Source of the DNA: Sacculina carcini
Taxonomy: Eukaryota > Arthropoda > Thecostraca > Sacculinidae
Length of the DNA stretch: 64,000 bases
NCBI GenBank assembly: GCA_916048095.2
Contig: OU696584.1
Span: forward strand, 2,623,317-2,687,316
Direction of reading: 5' to 3'
The notes beneath the pieces were generated by a model. It was not told the origin of the DNA and ran no database searches. It saw only the letters and a list, made by a program, of their open reading frames with translations. The translations under genes and the position numbers were made by a program. Of this stretch, positions 11,076-21,086 are shown piece after piece. How positions within the stretch are numbered: position 1 is the stretch's first letter; each line of letters starts with the position of its first letter.

Positions 11076-12113
11076 TCAAATGAACAAATCGAAATGCACG
11101 CAACGCAAATACCAAGCCCATAACAGTAGCATTTCATTGACTTTGGTCATGAATTTGTTCAAATTGTTCTCCGAGAAAGCCTCCTCCTTCAACGTGTTCC
11201 AAGTAGACACAGTGGCCGGAAGAAAGCAACATTGGAATTGTTTTGTACGACAACGAATTGGAGCCATGCACTGGGAATGCTGTTTGGACGTAAACCGTGT
11301 GCTTCTTGCTGCCACGAAATCATCAGCAATTTACTTGCTCATCGGATGATGGTCGTTGTGCTTGATCTTGTACAGCATGAACACGCTGCTGACCTTTCGA
11401 CGATGGCGAAGATCACCAAGAACCAAGTCACCACAGATGATCTTGCGAGTTCTAACAACTCTGTTGATGAGCTTGAGGTGACAATCCGCAGCAGAAGACC
11501 ACACGGGGGCGCAGTACTCCAGAATTGTCAAAATGAAACAGCGAACACAACTTTTGGAGATTGTGCTGCTACCGAACATCCTATATGCCTTTCTTATAAT
11601 TCCCAATTTACGCGATGCCGAACAAACTAGCTTCCTAATGTGACTCTCAAATGTCAGTTTTGAGTCTACATGTACTCCAAATATTTTAACCTCATCACAC
11701 AAGCTGAGTTTGGCGCTATTTATGAGGATAGCTCCATGTTAAGGTTGAAAAGTACGTGACCTAGAAACCGACAAGCTTTTATATTTCGAAGTGTTCAGCA
11801 TCATATTCCACCTCTCACACCACTTCAGGACGCTGCTGAGATCGTCGTTGACCGTTTGACGCACCTGTGGTTTGTCCGATGGAGATGAAATTACAGCCAC
11901 CAAGGTGATATCAACAGCATATCCATATACAGGGTTGTGTGTGCTTATGTACAGGTCAGCGGTGTAAATTTTGAACAAAATAGGACCCAATACACTTCCC
12001 TGCGGTACACCGGACACAATGCTTTGCCAGCTACTGTATGTTCCATCGATGACACCACGTTGTACGCGATTGGAGAGAAATTGATGCAAAACACTCAGCA
12101 AGCGGCCGCCCAT
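11076..12113 (-). pseudogene. LINE-A reverse transcriptase fragment
   Basis: Two open blocks (12113-11739 and 11702-11331) give the RT thumb and C-terminal region, with GVPQGSVLGP visible. The catalytic YADD is changed to YAVD (GYAVDITL). A further block (11315-11076) gives the C-terminal tail, which has the copy-1 type ending after NEMLL. A stop separates the two main blocks, so it is inactive. Confidence 0.85.
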
Positions 12114-12114
12114 T

Positions 12115-12384
12115 CCCTTTCACGAAAGTATGACGTCATCGTTCACTCGTACGGGCGATACGCGTTGTTATTAAAAATTATACTTAGTGCGGGTGTTTGA
12201 CTTGCATTCCAGCTCAATTAAGTTTGAAAATCATGTTACCAACATAAACAGCTTCAAATACAATTGCAAATGGAATAACTTAATATATCATAAGCCCACA
12301 CAGGCATAAAACAGTCAAAACACAAACATGCAACGACCATACACCATATAATGTGGAACGTTTTCGCTTCAATTTCTCTCTTAT
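12115..12384 (+). repeat. Direct repeat R, copy 2
   Basis: Second copy of the block at 7091-7370, abutting the truncated 5' end of LINE-A copy 3. The CRE-like TGACGTCA is kept. The sequence after its end is unrelated to the flank of copy 1. Confidence 0.85.
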
Positions 12385-12536
12385 CAATCGTAGATGAATT
12401 TCTGTCACAACACTTATTATTCAGAAGAACATTTACAGGGGTGCATACAATTTTTCTGCAACAAATTGTAAATTACGATGTTGAGAACAGTACAAGTAAA
12501 CAAGCATAACACCGCAATCACTCAGTTTTTCTAGTG

Positions 12537-12795
12537 CATGTGAAATCCTTTTGCTCAGTTTTCGCTATATTTAATATAAAAATACACGATGAATAACGAC
12601 AACTATCTCCTAATACAACAAATTACAGCGACAATCATTCCATCCTCCACACTCCACTCTCTTACTTCAGCCAACTAAACTCGCTCATCTCGCGACATTG
12701 TTGATTGCTGGTTGCTATGGCAACCAGCATACACGCAGCAAATCCATACATACAAATGAAACAAATATGAACGCACAAACAATTGGAAGCGATTA
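12537..12795 (+). repeat. Inverted arm L (X-box arm)
   Basis: About 250 bp matching the reverse complement of 17555-17803 at high identity. It contains the near-perfect palindrome GTTGCTATGGCAAC (12711-12724), a good match to the RFX X-box, and CATCTCGCGAC nearby, close to the TCTCGCGAGA promoter motif. The two arms face outward and enclose LINE-C. Confidence 0.85.
12711..12724. promoter_or_regulatory. X-box-like RFX site, left arm
   Basis: GTTGCTATGGCAAC fits the palindromic RFX consensus (GTTGCCATGGCAAC) with one change per half. Such sites drive ciliary genes in animals. No ORF starts next to it here, so whether it functions is open. Confidence 0.5.
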
Positions 12796-13082
12796 ATTGA
12801 ACAGTTAAGAATACAATAAATAGTAAATACAGCATGAAACCTATCATCGCGCTGGTTTCCAATAATACACAATTTATCATGCTTAATATACCTCTGCACA
12901 GTTAAAATCAAAGCAAAACAATATTATCAACATAAAAATAATACGCCAATCTTCGGCGACAGATTTCTCTCGAATACGAAAATTTTCGGATGACATAGTT
13001 TCACTTCGCGCAGCCAAAATGTTTCACATGAATGACAATCCTGTTTTGAGAAGAAAAAAACAACAATAACCCGCAATATATA
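12796..13082. other. AT-rich spacer
   Basis: AT-rich non-coding sequence between the left X-box arm and LINE-C. Nothing recognised. Confidence 0.5.
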
Positions 13083-13105
13083 CGATCATTGGATGATGGG
13101 AATAT

Positions 13106-13552
13106 GAAATACCAGCGTCACATAAAAAATTCTGAACTTGCAAAATTAAATGAATGGTTAGAAATTAATAGACTGGCGCTGAATATTGAAAAACACTCAC
13201 TATATAATCTTTGCTTAAAGGCGTTTAGAAGACTTGAACTTGAAAATATATGACAAACAGATCAAAAGAGTCTCACAGATGAAATACTTGGGTGTATTTT
13301 TTCAAGAAAACATCAGTTGGAAAGGGCATATCAAGAACTTGGAAGGAAAAATTGCAAAAATAGCCTTTATGTTAAGACAGGTCAGGCCACTATTAAATAG
13401 TAAAACTTTCTTATTATTATAGAATTGCCTAGTGAGATCTCAATTGTCTTACTGCAATGAAACATGGGGATCAACATTTAAAAGAAATTTGGAAACATTA
13501 TGTAAATTGCAAAAGAGAATAATTAGATTAATTGAGTTTATATCTTCAAGAG
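13106..13552 (+). pseudogene. LINE-C reverse transcriptase fragment (5' part)
   Basis: Thumb and connection region of an APE-type LINE RT downstream of the lost YADD. A frameshift lies near 13230 and a stop near 13422. The fragment ends at the Gypsy insertion (LQKRIIRLIEFISS). Confidence 0.8.
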
Positions 13553-13562
13553 TGTAGCAGCA

Positions 13563-15664
13563 GTGCCCACACCGATTCTCGGCGCAGATTTCCTACGTGA
13601 GTTCGGACTGCTGGTAGATATGCGCAGTCACCGGCTAACCGATAGCGCGACGTTTCTGTCAACTGTCAGTTACATACACAAACATGACAGTCATCCTCTG
13701 CTTGCACATGTTCGATCTGATGATCAGAAGGAAGGCGACGGCAAGTTATTCTGTGACATACGCTTTTCGAGTGTGTTCAAGCAGCTGTCGACTCTCCCGT
13801 CCGGATTCCCCGCCGTCACAATTCCAGGAGTTGAGCACCGAATAATAACTCGCGGAAATCCGGTACACGCCCGACCACGTCGCCTCATGCCGGCAAAATT
13901 GACAGCAGCGAAGAAAGAGCTGGAATATCTGGTCAGTCAGGGTATTGTCGTGCCATCTTCATCTCCGTGGTCCAGCCCGATCCACCTAGTTGACAAAAAC
14001 GGAGGAAGGTCCTACCGAATGGTGGGGTGCTATGAGCGTCTCAACGCACTCACTGTTCCGGACCGGTACCCGGTACCTCACCTACAGACCTTTGCAGATC
14101 GGCTGTGTGGAGCAACAATCTTCAGCACTGTCGACCTCGCACGGGCGTTCTCTCAAATTCCTGTGTACGGACCGGACCAGAAGAAGACAGCGATCACAAC
14201 CCCGTTCGGTCTGTTTGAATACCGACGCATGCCATTTGGCTTGTCCAACGCTGCGCAGACGTTTCAGCGACTGATGGATTCAGTGCTTCGCGGTATGTCC
14301 AATGTTTACGTGTACATTAACGACATCCTGATCTACTCACCGGATGCTGAGCAGCACCGTCGCGACCTTTACGAGCTGTTCCGCCGCCTCCAAAAAGCTG
14401 GCCTGGTCATCAAACCAGAAAAATGTGTTTTTGGTAGGTCTGAGGTGCGCTTTCTCGGCCTGAAAGTTTCCGCCGACGGCATCGAACCCCTGCCGAACAA
14501 AGTGGCCGATCTTGTCGCTGTACATCCACCAGGAAACGTTCATGAGTGTAAACGCTATTTGGGTATGATCAATCATTTTCATCGATTTATCCCAGGCCTT
14601 GCAGAGCTGGTACAGCCACTCCATGACGTGTGCAGTTCCGGTCAGCGCACCTTTCACTGGACGGAGGCTCAAAACTCTGCTTTTGAGGCGAGCAAACGGG
14701 CGCTAGCCCACGCATCTCGTCTAGCGTTTCCTTGGAACGATGCCCCGACCAGAGTGGTGGCCGATGCCTCTGATACAGCTGTGGGAGCGGTGATATTGCA
14801 GAAGCAACGTGGAGTGTGGGTTCCTCTAGCATACCACTCACGGAAGCTTCAGGGTGCCCAGCTTCGCTGGTGTACAGGCGACAAAGAACTCCATGCGCTC
14901 TTTAGTGCCATAAAACGTTTTCGCCACTTGCTAGAAGGCCGCCCAGGACTCCAACTGTGGACTGACCACAAGCCGCTCACATACGCCTTCACCAGTTCAT
15001 CCGAACGTTCGCCGCGCGTACAGAGACAGCTTGCGTTCATTAGTGAATTTTCGACCGACATACGTCACATCAACGGACTCGACAATGTGGTTTCCGACTG
15101 TCTGAGTCGGCCACCGACGCCCGTCTCCAGAGAATCTACGCACCATTCGTCCGTCGTGTACACGGAAGCGCAGCAGAATATGGATTCGTCGCGTTTGGCG
15201 AAAGCACAGCAGACCTGTGAAGAAGTGGCGTCTCTGGCAGCATCTCCGTCGCTCAACATCGTGCGACGTAGCGTTGACGGTGATTCGACGTGCCTCATCG
15301 TCGACATTTCGACCGGTGTAGATCGTCCTTTAGTACCAGTGTCCCTGCAACGTGAGGTGTACGAGCGGTTCCACAACATGCACCATCCCAGCGCCAGAGT
15401 GACACGCCGCTTGATCTCAGAAAGATTTGTGTTTTCTCGGCTCTCCTCGAAAGTTGCCACATGGGCCAAAAGCTGTTTGCATTGTCAGCAGTGCAAAGTC
15501 GCGCGGCACCAGCGTACTCCTCTTCGTCGCCCACCTCTGCCTTCCGGTCGATTTGAAAGTCTCCATGTGGACATTGTAGGCCCTCTACCCGAGGTCAGCG
15601 GATACCGGTACATATTCACCGTGATTGATAGGTTCACTCGCTACCCGGAGGCGACCCGAGCAGA
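13563..15664 (+). pseudogene. Gypsy pol fragment (protease end, RT, RNase H, integrase start)
   Basis: Open from 13563, and the frame runs on to 15863 through non-pol sequence. It begins at the end of the protease (PILGADFLREFG; the catalytic DTG part is missing). RT follows with FSTVDLARAF and MPFGLSNAAQTFQRLMD. The catalytic box reads YIND (14313-14324), so the first Asp of the usual YxDD is Asn. RNase H is recognisable (VVADASDTAVGAVI, TDHKPLTYAF). The integrase zinc finger (two His, then CLHCQQC) and the start of the catalytic core (VDIVGPLPEVSGYRYIFTVI) follow. It then breaks into LTR sequence. The core lacks its later catalytic residues, so it is inactive. Confidence 0.9.
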
Positions 15665-15796
15665 CCCGCTCGTCGTATATTTATATGGATATATGGCAGT
15701 GGCCAGTGTGTTGGCTATCCATACTGAGGTCACTGCGTGTATGAGTGTGTGTGTGATATTGTTTGTATGCCTGTGTGCATGTGCGTGTCCACTGTG

Positions 15797-15964
15797 TCGG
15801 TCCACTGCAACCGTATCTTCCTTGCCGTTATTGTTTATCACAAACGCCTTCTCCCCTCGATGAATCACCGCATATGGTCCTTGGTATGGAGGAGATAGCG
15901 GAGCTCTAACGCTGTCCACCGGGTCTGCTGTAGTCTGCTCCTCAATCTGCGCCGCAGAAGATCG
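15797..15964 (-). pseudogene. Gypsy integrase C-terminal fragment
   Basis: The minus-strand frame contains PLSPPYQGPYAVIHRGEKAF and then INNNGKEDTVAVDR, typical of the small domain after the Gypsy integrase core. It is in the opposite orientation to the pol block and probably belongs to the same element. Confidence 0.75.
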
Positions 15965-16017
15965 TAGCAGTATGAAGCAAGAGGCGACTGAGACACAATG
16001 TCTTTTACAAGTCGGAA

Positions 16018-16209
16018 TTAAGACGGTGGCAGTTTCGCGAGCAATTTGCGGAACTTTGTTGTCTGCGTAGAAATGCCTCCGTCTTCCAGCAGATTGTCGC
16101 ACATTAACAGCCATGTGTCAATGTCGATCTCATCAAAAGCTGGCAATTCAACGCGAACTGGAGCGCAAAAAACATCGGCTTTTTCATCCGGCATGTTGGC
16201 TGTTGACAA
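16018..16209 (-). pseudogene. Gypsy gag N-terminal fragment
   Basis: The frame starting MSTANMPDEKAD has VELPAFDEIDIDTWLLMCDN and GGISTQTTKFRKLLAKLPP, matching the start of Gypsy gag proteins. It lies just downstream (on the minus strand) of the LTR and a TGGTGACCCC PBS-like sequence, as expected. Confidence 0.75.
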
Positions 16210-16268
16210 GAAGTTAATCTCGTTTGGATCACTGAAAAATTCGTTCGAAGAAAGTCGGGGTCACCACT

Positions 16269-16517
16269 TGTAGCAGCACGGCGGATGCAAACACTGGCGT
16301 GGCTGATGAGCGAATGAATGTATTACACAGTGAAGGGTGAACGAACGTACAACGCAACTTGTGTCCGGTGACACTCACACACACGCACATGCACACAGGC
16401 ATACAAACAATATCACACACACACTCATACACGCAGTGACGTCGGTATGGATAGCCAACACACTGGCCGCTGCCATATATCCATATAAATATACGACGAG
16501 CGGGGTCACTGGCCACA
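16269..16517 (-). repeat. Gypsy LTR
   Basis: On the minus strand it reads TGTGGCCAGTGACC...GCTGCTACA, 249 bp, bounded TG/CA and followed by a PBS-like AGTGGTGACCCC. Part of it recurs inverted at about 15667-15786. Confidence 0.75.
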
Positions 16518-16803
16518 AGAGAAAGCACAAGACCAAAATTTGTAAAATATAGAGTTCTACCACTGGAAAAATTGGTTACTTTAAATAGAATAACTACTTT
16601 ATATAAAGCCCACAACAGCATGCTGCCAAAGGTACTGCAAAATATGTTCATTGTGAACAAACGTCATGTTCATAATTTCTTGGTACAGTCCTGTAGAACA
16701 AGATGTAGAAGATTTTGTATAACTCACGATAGAGTCACTTGCTGGAATAACTTGAAAAAGAGATCAAGCAAATACCTAGACTTGCATTATCTAAAAAACA
16801 AAT
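16518..16803 (+). pseudogene. LINE-C C-terminal fragment (3' part)
   Basis: Continuation of the LINE-C protein after the Gypsy insert. The open part, 16572-16803, ends FCITHDRVTCWNNLKKRSSK and then a stop, typical of a LINE C-terminus. Confidence 0.75.
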
Positions 16804-16964
16804 GATTGCCAAGCTGATGGACGACTTATAAAGACCATTTGCTTCCTCAAGGTAGATGCTATCATTCATTATCATATCATATCATTGTGATACAAATTCG
16901 TTGGTGTTGTTCGTTTATGCATGTTAATGTTCAGTATGGTATACAAGTTTATGTGTCGTACAGT

Positions 16965-17335
16965 CTAAATAATGGATTCATGTATGAGTGTGCGAGCGTG
17001 TGTGAGTGTGTCAGTATATATACACGCATGCATGTATGAATGTGTGTATATGTATGTATATATATGTATATATATGTATATGTATATATATGTATATATA
17101 TGTATATGTATATATATGTATATGTATATATATATGTGTGTGTGTGTATGTGTGTATGTATGTGTGTATATATGTGTGTATGTGTATATATGCATATTCA
17201 GGGTGTATATGTGTATATGTACGAGCATATGTGCATATGTATGTACTCGTATATGAGTGTGTGTTTATATATATTTGTGTGTATGTATATACATATATGG
17301 GTGAGTGTATGAATGTGTATATATTTATGTAGTAT
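16965..17335 (+). repeat. TATATG/TG microsatellite
   Basis: Long compound simple repeat in the LINE-C 3' UTR. All open frames here are simple-repeat artefacts. Confidence 0.95.
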
Positions 17336-17554
17336 TCACACCATTATCAGCAATGCTTTTGTGTGGATTAATACACTTGAACTTGAAAACAATATCACGA
17401 AAATATTCCGCAGAACAGGTAAAAAGTTTAAGTCAATAGTGCTTGATGTGATTAAATCAATATTGCCTGATGAAATCAACCTAAATAGATAATATTCGAT
17501 TTGATAATTGTTTTTACCATTTGTTGTATTGTTAATTTTTCATTTAATCGTTTC

Positions 17555-17803
17555 CAATTGTTTGTACGTTCATATTTGTTTCATTTGTATGTATGGATTT
17601 GCTGCGTGTATGCTGGTTGCCATAGCAACCAGCAATCAACAATGTCGCGAGATGAGCGAGTTTAGTTGGCTGAGGTAGGAGATTGGAGTGTGGAGTATGG
17701 AATGATTGTCGCTGTAATTTGCTGTATTAGGAGATGGTTGTCGTTGTTCATTGTGTATTTTTATATTAAATATAGCGAAAACTGAACAAAATGATTTCAA
17801 TAA
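17555..17803 (-). repeat. Inverted arm R (X-box arm)
   Basis: Reverse-complement match to 12537-12795, with X-box GTTGCCATAGCAAC at 17616-17629. It ends next to a P-element-like transposase fragment. Confidence 0.85.
17616..17629. promoter_or_regulatory. X-box-like RFX site, right arm
   Basis: GTTGCCATAGCAAC, one base from the symmetric RFX consensus. Conserved in both arms although other bases have changed. Confidence 0.5.
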
Positions 17804-18059
17804 TGTAAAATAAAAAATCCTTCACAAAATACTTCGTGATCTCACAGAGCGCATATGTTGTGTGATACACAGCCAAAACGTCTCTAGTCAAACTGAACAT
17901 ATTCCCGTCTGACATCCACCAATCCAAACATCTCATGAAATGCTCTAAAAACAAAGGCCTGTCATCCATAGCTGAATCAGTCAGCGGATGAGAATAAACA
18001 TTTCTCAGCCTTGAGTCATTATACGGTGTCATTACATTACGAATAGTCCACCAACGCAC
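17800..18059 (-). pseudogene. P-element/THAP9-like transposase fragment
   Basis: A minus-strand frame of about 85 residues has the pattern W-x-I-R-N-V, then PLTDSAMDDRPLFLEHFMRC, then LTRDVLAVYHTTYALCEITK. This resembles the region of P-type transposases where a TFxALxHTT motif follows the GTP-binding/insertion domain. No THAP finger or catalytic block is nearby, so it is one exon-sized relic. Confidence 0.55.
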
Positions 18060-18218
18060 TATTATTTAAATAAAATGAGCAGTATCTTAAGATAAATCAG
18101 GATTATTTGTAGCACCTGTAATATCCAATTGACACTCTGGATATTTCCATACAATGTAATTAATTATCTGCACGACAAAATATCAAATAAAACGATACTA
18201 ACACAACCAAAAATATAC

Positions 18219-18978
18219 GTTGTTGTTGTTGTTGTTGTTGTTGTTGTTCCTCAAGTTGTCTGGCCGAGCAACTTCGAGCTCCTGAGGAAAGACACGGCAC
18301 CGATCGGGTTGTTCCACAGGTCTCTGACTGTATTGATTTTGTGTTGGCGTCTGAGTTGGGTGTGTGCTGTGCAGTGTTGCATGATGTGTGTGACGGTGTG
18401 TGGTGCTGAATTGCAATCTGGACAGGTGTCATCGATTGAGTCATTCAACCTTTTCTGATATGACAGAAGGGCAGGATGATGACCGCATCTCAACCTGGCC
18501 AGATGCACCTTGTATTCCCTTGTGAGTGTGTTTTCTGATTTGTGTATGTCCGGTGGGTGTCTTTGTAGGAGTGTATTGTGTTGTAGTGAGTGTATGGCTT
18601 TCCGTGCGATCTCTGTGTGTATGTGTTTCTTGATTGATGTGCGTGGGGGAGCTGGTGGAAGTGATGTGAGAATTTGGCTGTGGTAAAGTGTGCTTGGTGT
18701 TGTTTTTATGTTTCTGTCTGTGTTGTATTGTGTTGTGAGGTGATGTAGTGGATGTGCTGTGTTGGTGACTACTGCTGCAAGTGTTTGTGTGCCTCTCATG
18801 TCTAGGTGATGTGTCAGTTTGAGTATTTTGGTTTCGTGATGAAGGTGGTCCACTGGTGTGGTGGCTGTGCATCCTGTTATTGTTCTGAGTGCGGTGTTTT
18901 GAAGTGTTTGAAGTGTGTTTGTGTGGCGTGTTGCGAGATTGCTAGCCCATGCGGAGCTAGCATATTGATATATATAGC
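18219..18978 (-). mobile_element. LINE-D, 5'-truncated, (CAA)n tail
   Basis: Minus-strand LINE 3' fragment ending in a (CAA)n tail (18219-18248 as GTT on the plus strand). A second GTT run at 18979-19008 abuts its truncated 5' end and probably belongs to an older element. Confidence 0.7.
18251..18960 (-). pseudogene. LINE-D RT C-terminus with Cys/His tail
   Basis: The frame reads RT thumb-like sequence (ASNLATRHTNTLQTLQNTAL, upstream of the annotated Met) and then LARLRCGHHPALLSYQKRL. It ends in a CPDC...H...H...C zinc-knuckle-like block (CPDCNSAPHTVTHIMQHC). The tail is shared with I/Jockey-type LINEs. The catalytic part is absent. Confidence 0.75.
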
Positions 18979-19012
18979 GTTGTTGTTGTTGTTGTTGTTG
19001 TTGTTGTTATTG

Positions 19013-19269
19013 GTTACTGCATATAGCACAGGTTAGGCTCAGATTCAGGGATCACACAATGCAACTCTTTTGTTACACAAGCATCATAGATGCATGCTAC
19101 TCGTGTTGCCTTAACCTAAAGCTATAAAAATAACTCAAGTTAGAGGGAATATCTAGAGCAGTAATACGATTATCCTTATGTGTACAGATACTATATATTA
19201 GTTGAAATGAAGATATAATTGAATTGAGTTCATGGTGAGAAAAAAAAAACAGATACATGACGCAACGGC
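19013..19269. other. Spacer, nothing recognised
   Basis: Non-coding, with a poly-A/T tract at its right end marking the 3' tail of LINE-E. Confidence 0.5.
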
Positions 19270-19393
19270 GCTTTTTTTTTTTTTGGTTTTTTGTTTTTTT
19301 TCAATCAAGAAAGAAGCATAGGAAAAAAAATCAGAGAAAGTGATGTATTACTTATTGTAGACAATTTGCAGTGATGACAATGTTCTGAAGTAA

Positions 19394-20773
19394 TCATATT
19401 TCGTTTGTAAGTCCAGTGTCTGTCAAGAACTTCAAGGTGTGAGGAACATATCTAGGGTTGTACAGAAGCAGATCCAGAGATATGGATGTATTTTGAGGAA
19501 AGCTGTGTAATAGGAGGTGACGTTGAGTTCTGTATTTGGGACAGTGGAGCAGAACGTGTTGTATGTCGAGCGTAGCGCTGCATATGGCGCATAGTGCAGG
19601 AGGATTGTGTCGAAAGATGTGGCTGTGTGTGAGAAAAGTGTGCCCGATGCGGAGTCTGGTGAGGGCTGTGTGTAGACGGCGGTGACACGGAGGATCTTTG
19701 TGGCCGCGTGTGATGTAATGCCTAGACTGATGAGAGAAAGGTGCTGATGGATACGGCATGGTATCAAGACAGTAGGAGGAGACGCGGTGTGAAGGAGTAT
19801 TCATGAGATCTGATGCAGATAGCGGAGGATAGGTGATGTGTGTGTGCTGTAAAGCCTGTTTGGCAACGGAGTCGGCCAGGTCGTTTCCAGTGATACCGGA
19901 GTGACTGGGGACCCATAGGAAGAATATGTCAAATTGGGATGCCAAATCAGTGTAAAGAGTAGCCGATTTAATTGATAGAGCGCTGTGAGGATCTGTAAGA
20001 GATTTAATTGCTCTTTGCGAGTCAGAGACAATGATTGAACGGTTGAATTTTTCAGTTTGGACAATTTCGAGGGCCTGATATAAAGCAAACTGTTCAGCAG
20101 TGTAAATTGTAGTGTGATTTGGGAGACGGTGATAAATTTCGATGGAACGGCGAGGTACAACTGCAGCACAGGCCGACAGGTTAGACTGCACCGAGCCGTC
20201 GGTGAATATGAACGTAGAATCAGAATGAGTTGATTTGAATTCATAGTAATTTTGCAGAATTTCGGTTCGAATTGCAGATTGTGTATTGTGAATGAGGAAT
20301 TTCATACCAGGTGGAGTGTAATTGAGCGATACATTTTGATGTAAAACGAGTGAATACGGGTAGAAATTTAGAAGCTTGCATGCGGTTCTGTAGGCCAGTC
20401 CTAAGCTGAACCCACATAACCGGTTTACAAGAGCGGGCCGAAAGTTGTCGAAATTTTGTAGACTGAGAAGAATGTGAAAACATGGATGATCAGGATCTGC
20501 AAGAATTTTCATGCAATACTTGATAATTTGTTGTAATATGCGAGAATGAAGAGAAGTGACACCGAGCTCCAGATGTAGTTTTTGTATAGGGGAGGAACGT
20601 AGAGCGCCAGTCGCCAGACGAAGACAGGAATTTTGTAAGATATCGAGATTGACTAATGTTGAATTAGGAGAAAATATAAAGACGCTGGAATAGTACTCTA
20701 ATATTGGGCGGATTAATGTATAATATAGTTTGATGAGAATTTTGTGATTTGTGCCCTGAACTGGATGTGATAG
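19394..20773 (-). pseudogene. LINE-E RT end and RNase H
   Basis: Continues the RT (LSHPVQGTNHKILIKLYYTL, then RPILEYYSSVFIFS) after the Polinton. A long open block (20512-19394, 372 residues) carries RNase H with FTDGSV (Asp), TAEQFAL (Glu), SDSQRAI (Asp) and HSGITGNDLAD (Asp). It ends with a Cys/His tail, CAICSATLDIQHVLLHC. The RNase H block itself is uninterrupted. RNase H downstream of RT places the element in the I group. Confidence 0.88.
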
Positions 20774-20778
20774 ACATT

Positions 20779-20822
20779 AGTAGAAGGCTTCACGACTTTG
20801 TCACATTTGTTTACATTACTTA
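20779..20822 (+). repeat. Polinton left TIR
   Basis: 44 bp starting AGTAGAAGGCTTCACGACTT. The inverted partner is at 27001-27044. Confidence 0.9.
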
Positions 20823-21086
20823 TTACGGGGAATGTTTAATAGGGCTAAATATCATTTTGTGTTGTCTTTAAAAGCCATTTTGCGTCACATTTGTATTCAA
20901 TAACTATTTCGCGTCACATTTGTTTGCGTCACGATATATTGGCATCGCCAAGACGATGTTTTGCAGAGGCGTGAATAGAATAATTTTCAATTATAGCCGA
21001 AATGGGTGCCCTCTTCATACAAAATGATTTGACTAAATCAATAATTAAAACGGTCGCAAAGACAATGTACAATATTCATGTTGTAT
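20823..21086. other. Polinton sub-terminal non-coding region
   Basis: Contains further copies of the TIR core GTCACATTTGT (near 20887 and 20923). No gene. Confidence 0.6.

Larger units (their letters stand above)
9177..12116 (-). mobile_element. LINE-A copy 3, 5'-truncated, split by LINE-B
   Basis: Minus-strand LINE-A in two pieces, 9177-9213 and 10964-12116, separated by LINE-B. The 3' UTR, including the GACAGACATACATAC-type repeats and CATAAGCACGGGCAACTTG, matches copy 1. The body is truncated at about 12116, where repeat R copy 2 begins. Only the reverse transcriptase C-terminal half and tail remain. Confidence 0.85.
13553..16517. mobile_element. Rearranged Gypsy LTR retrotransposon inserted in LINE-C
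   Basis: The whole block starts TGTAGCAG and ends GGCCACA and is flanked by a 4-bp TSD, AGAG, so it behaves as one Gypsy insertion. Inside, the parts are scrambled. A plus-strand pol block (13563-15664) joins a plus-strand LTR fragment (about 15667-15786). Then come a minus-strand integrase tail (15925-15797), a minus-strand gag start (16209-16018), a PBS-like TGGTGACCCC and a minus-strand LTR (16517-16269). The 15667-15786 block is the inverse of part of the LTR at 16517-16269. Internal inversion and deletion after insertion is the simplest reading. Confidence 0.75.
13083..17390 (+). mobile_element. LINE-C, 5'-truncated, split by a Gypsy element
   Basis: Plus-strand LINE in two parts, 13083-13552 and 16518-17390. 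The first part encodes the RT thumb (NSELAKLNEWLEINRLALNI, then YLGVFFQENISWKGHI). The second encodes the LINE C-terminal region (TLNRITTLYKAHNSMLP, then CWNNLKKRS). The 3' UTR contains a long TATATG/TG microsatellite and ends near TACACTTGAACTTGAAAAC. The parts read as one protein once the Gypsy insert at 13553-16517 is ignored. Confidence 0.8.

Noticed and set aside
16965..17335. Several overlapping ORFs rich in Tyr/Val/Cys/Ile on both strands
   Set aside because: They are translations of a TATATG/TG microsatellite and appear in several frames at once.
18251..18872. CRISPR-like or satellite array suggested by repeated (GTT)n tracts
   Set aside because: These are (CAA)n LINE tails and there is no repeat-spacer structure.
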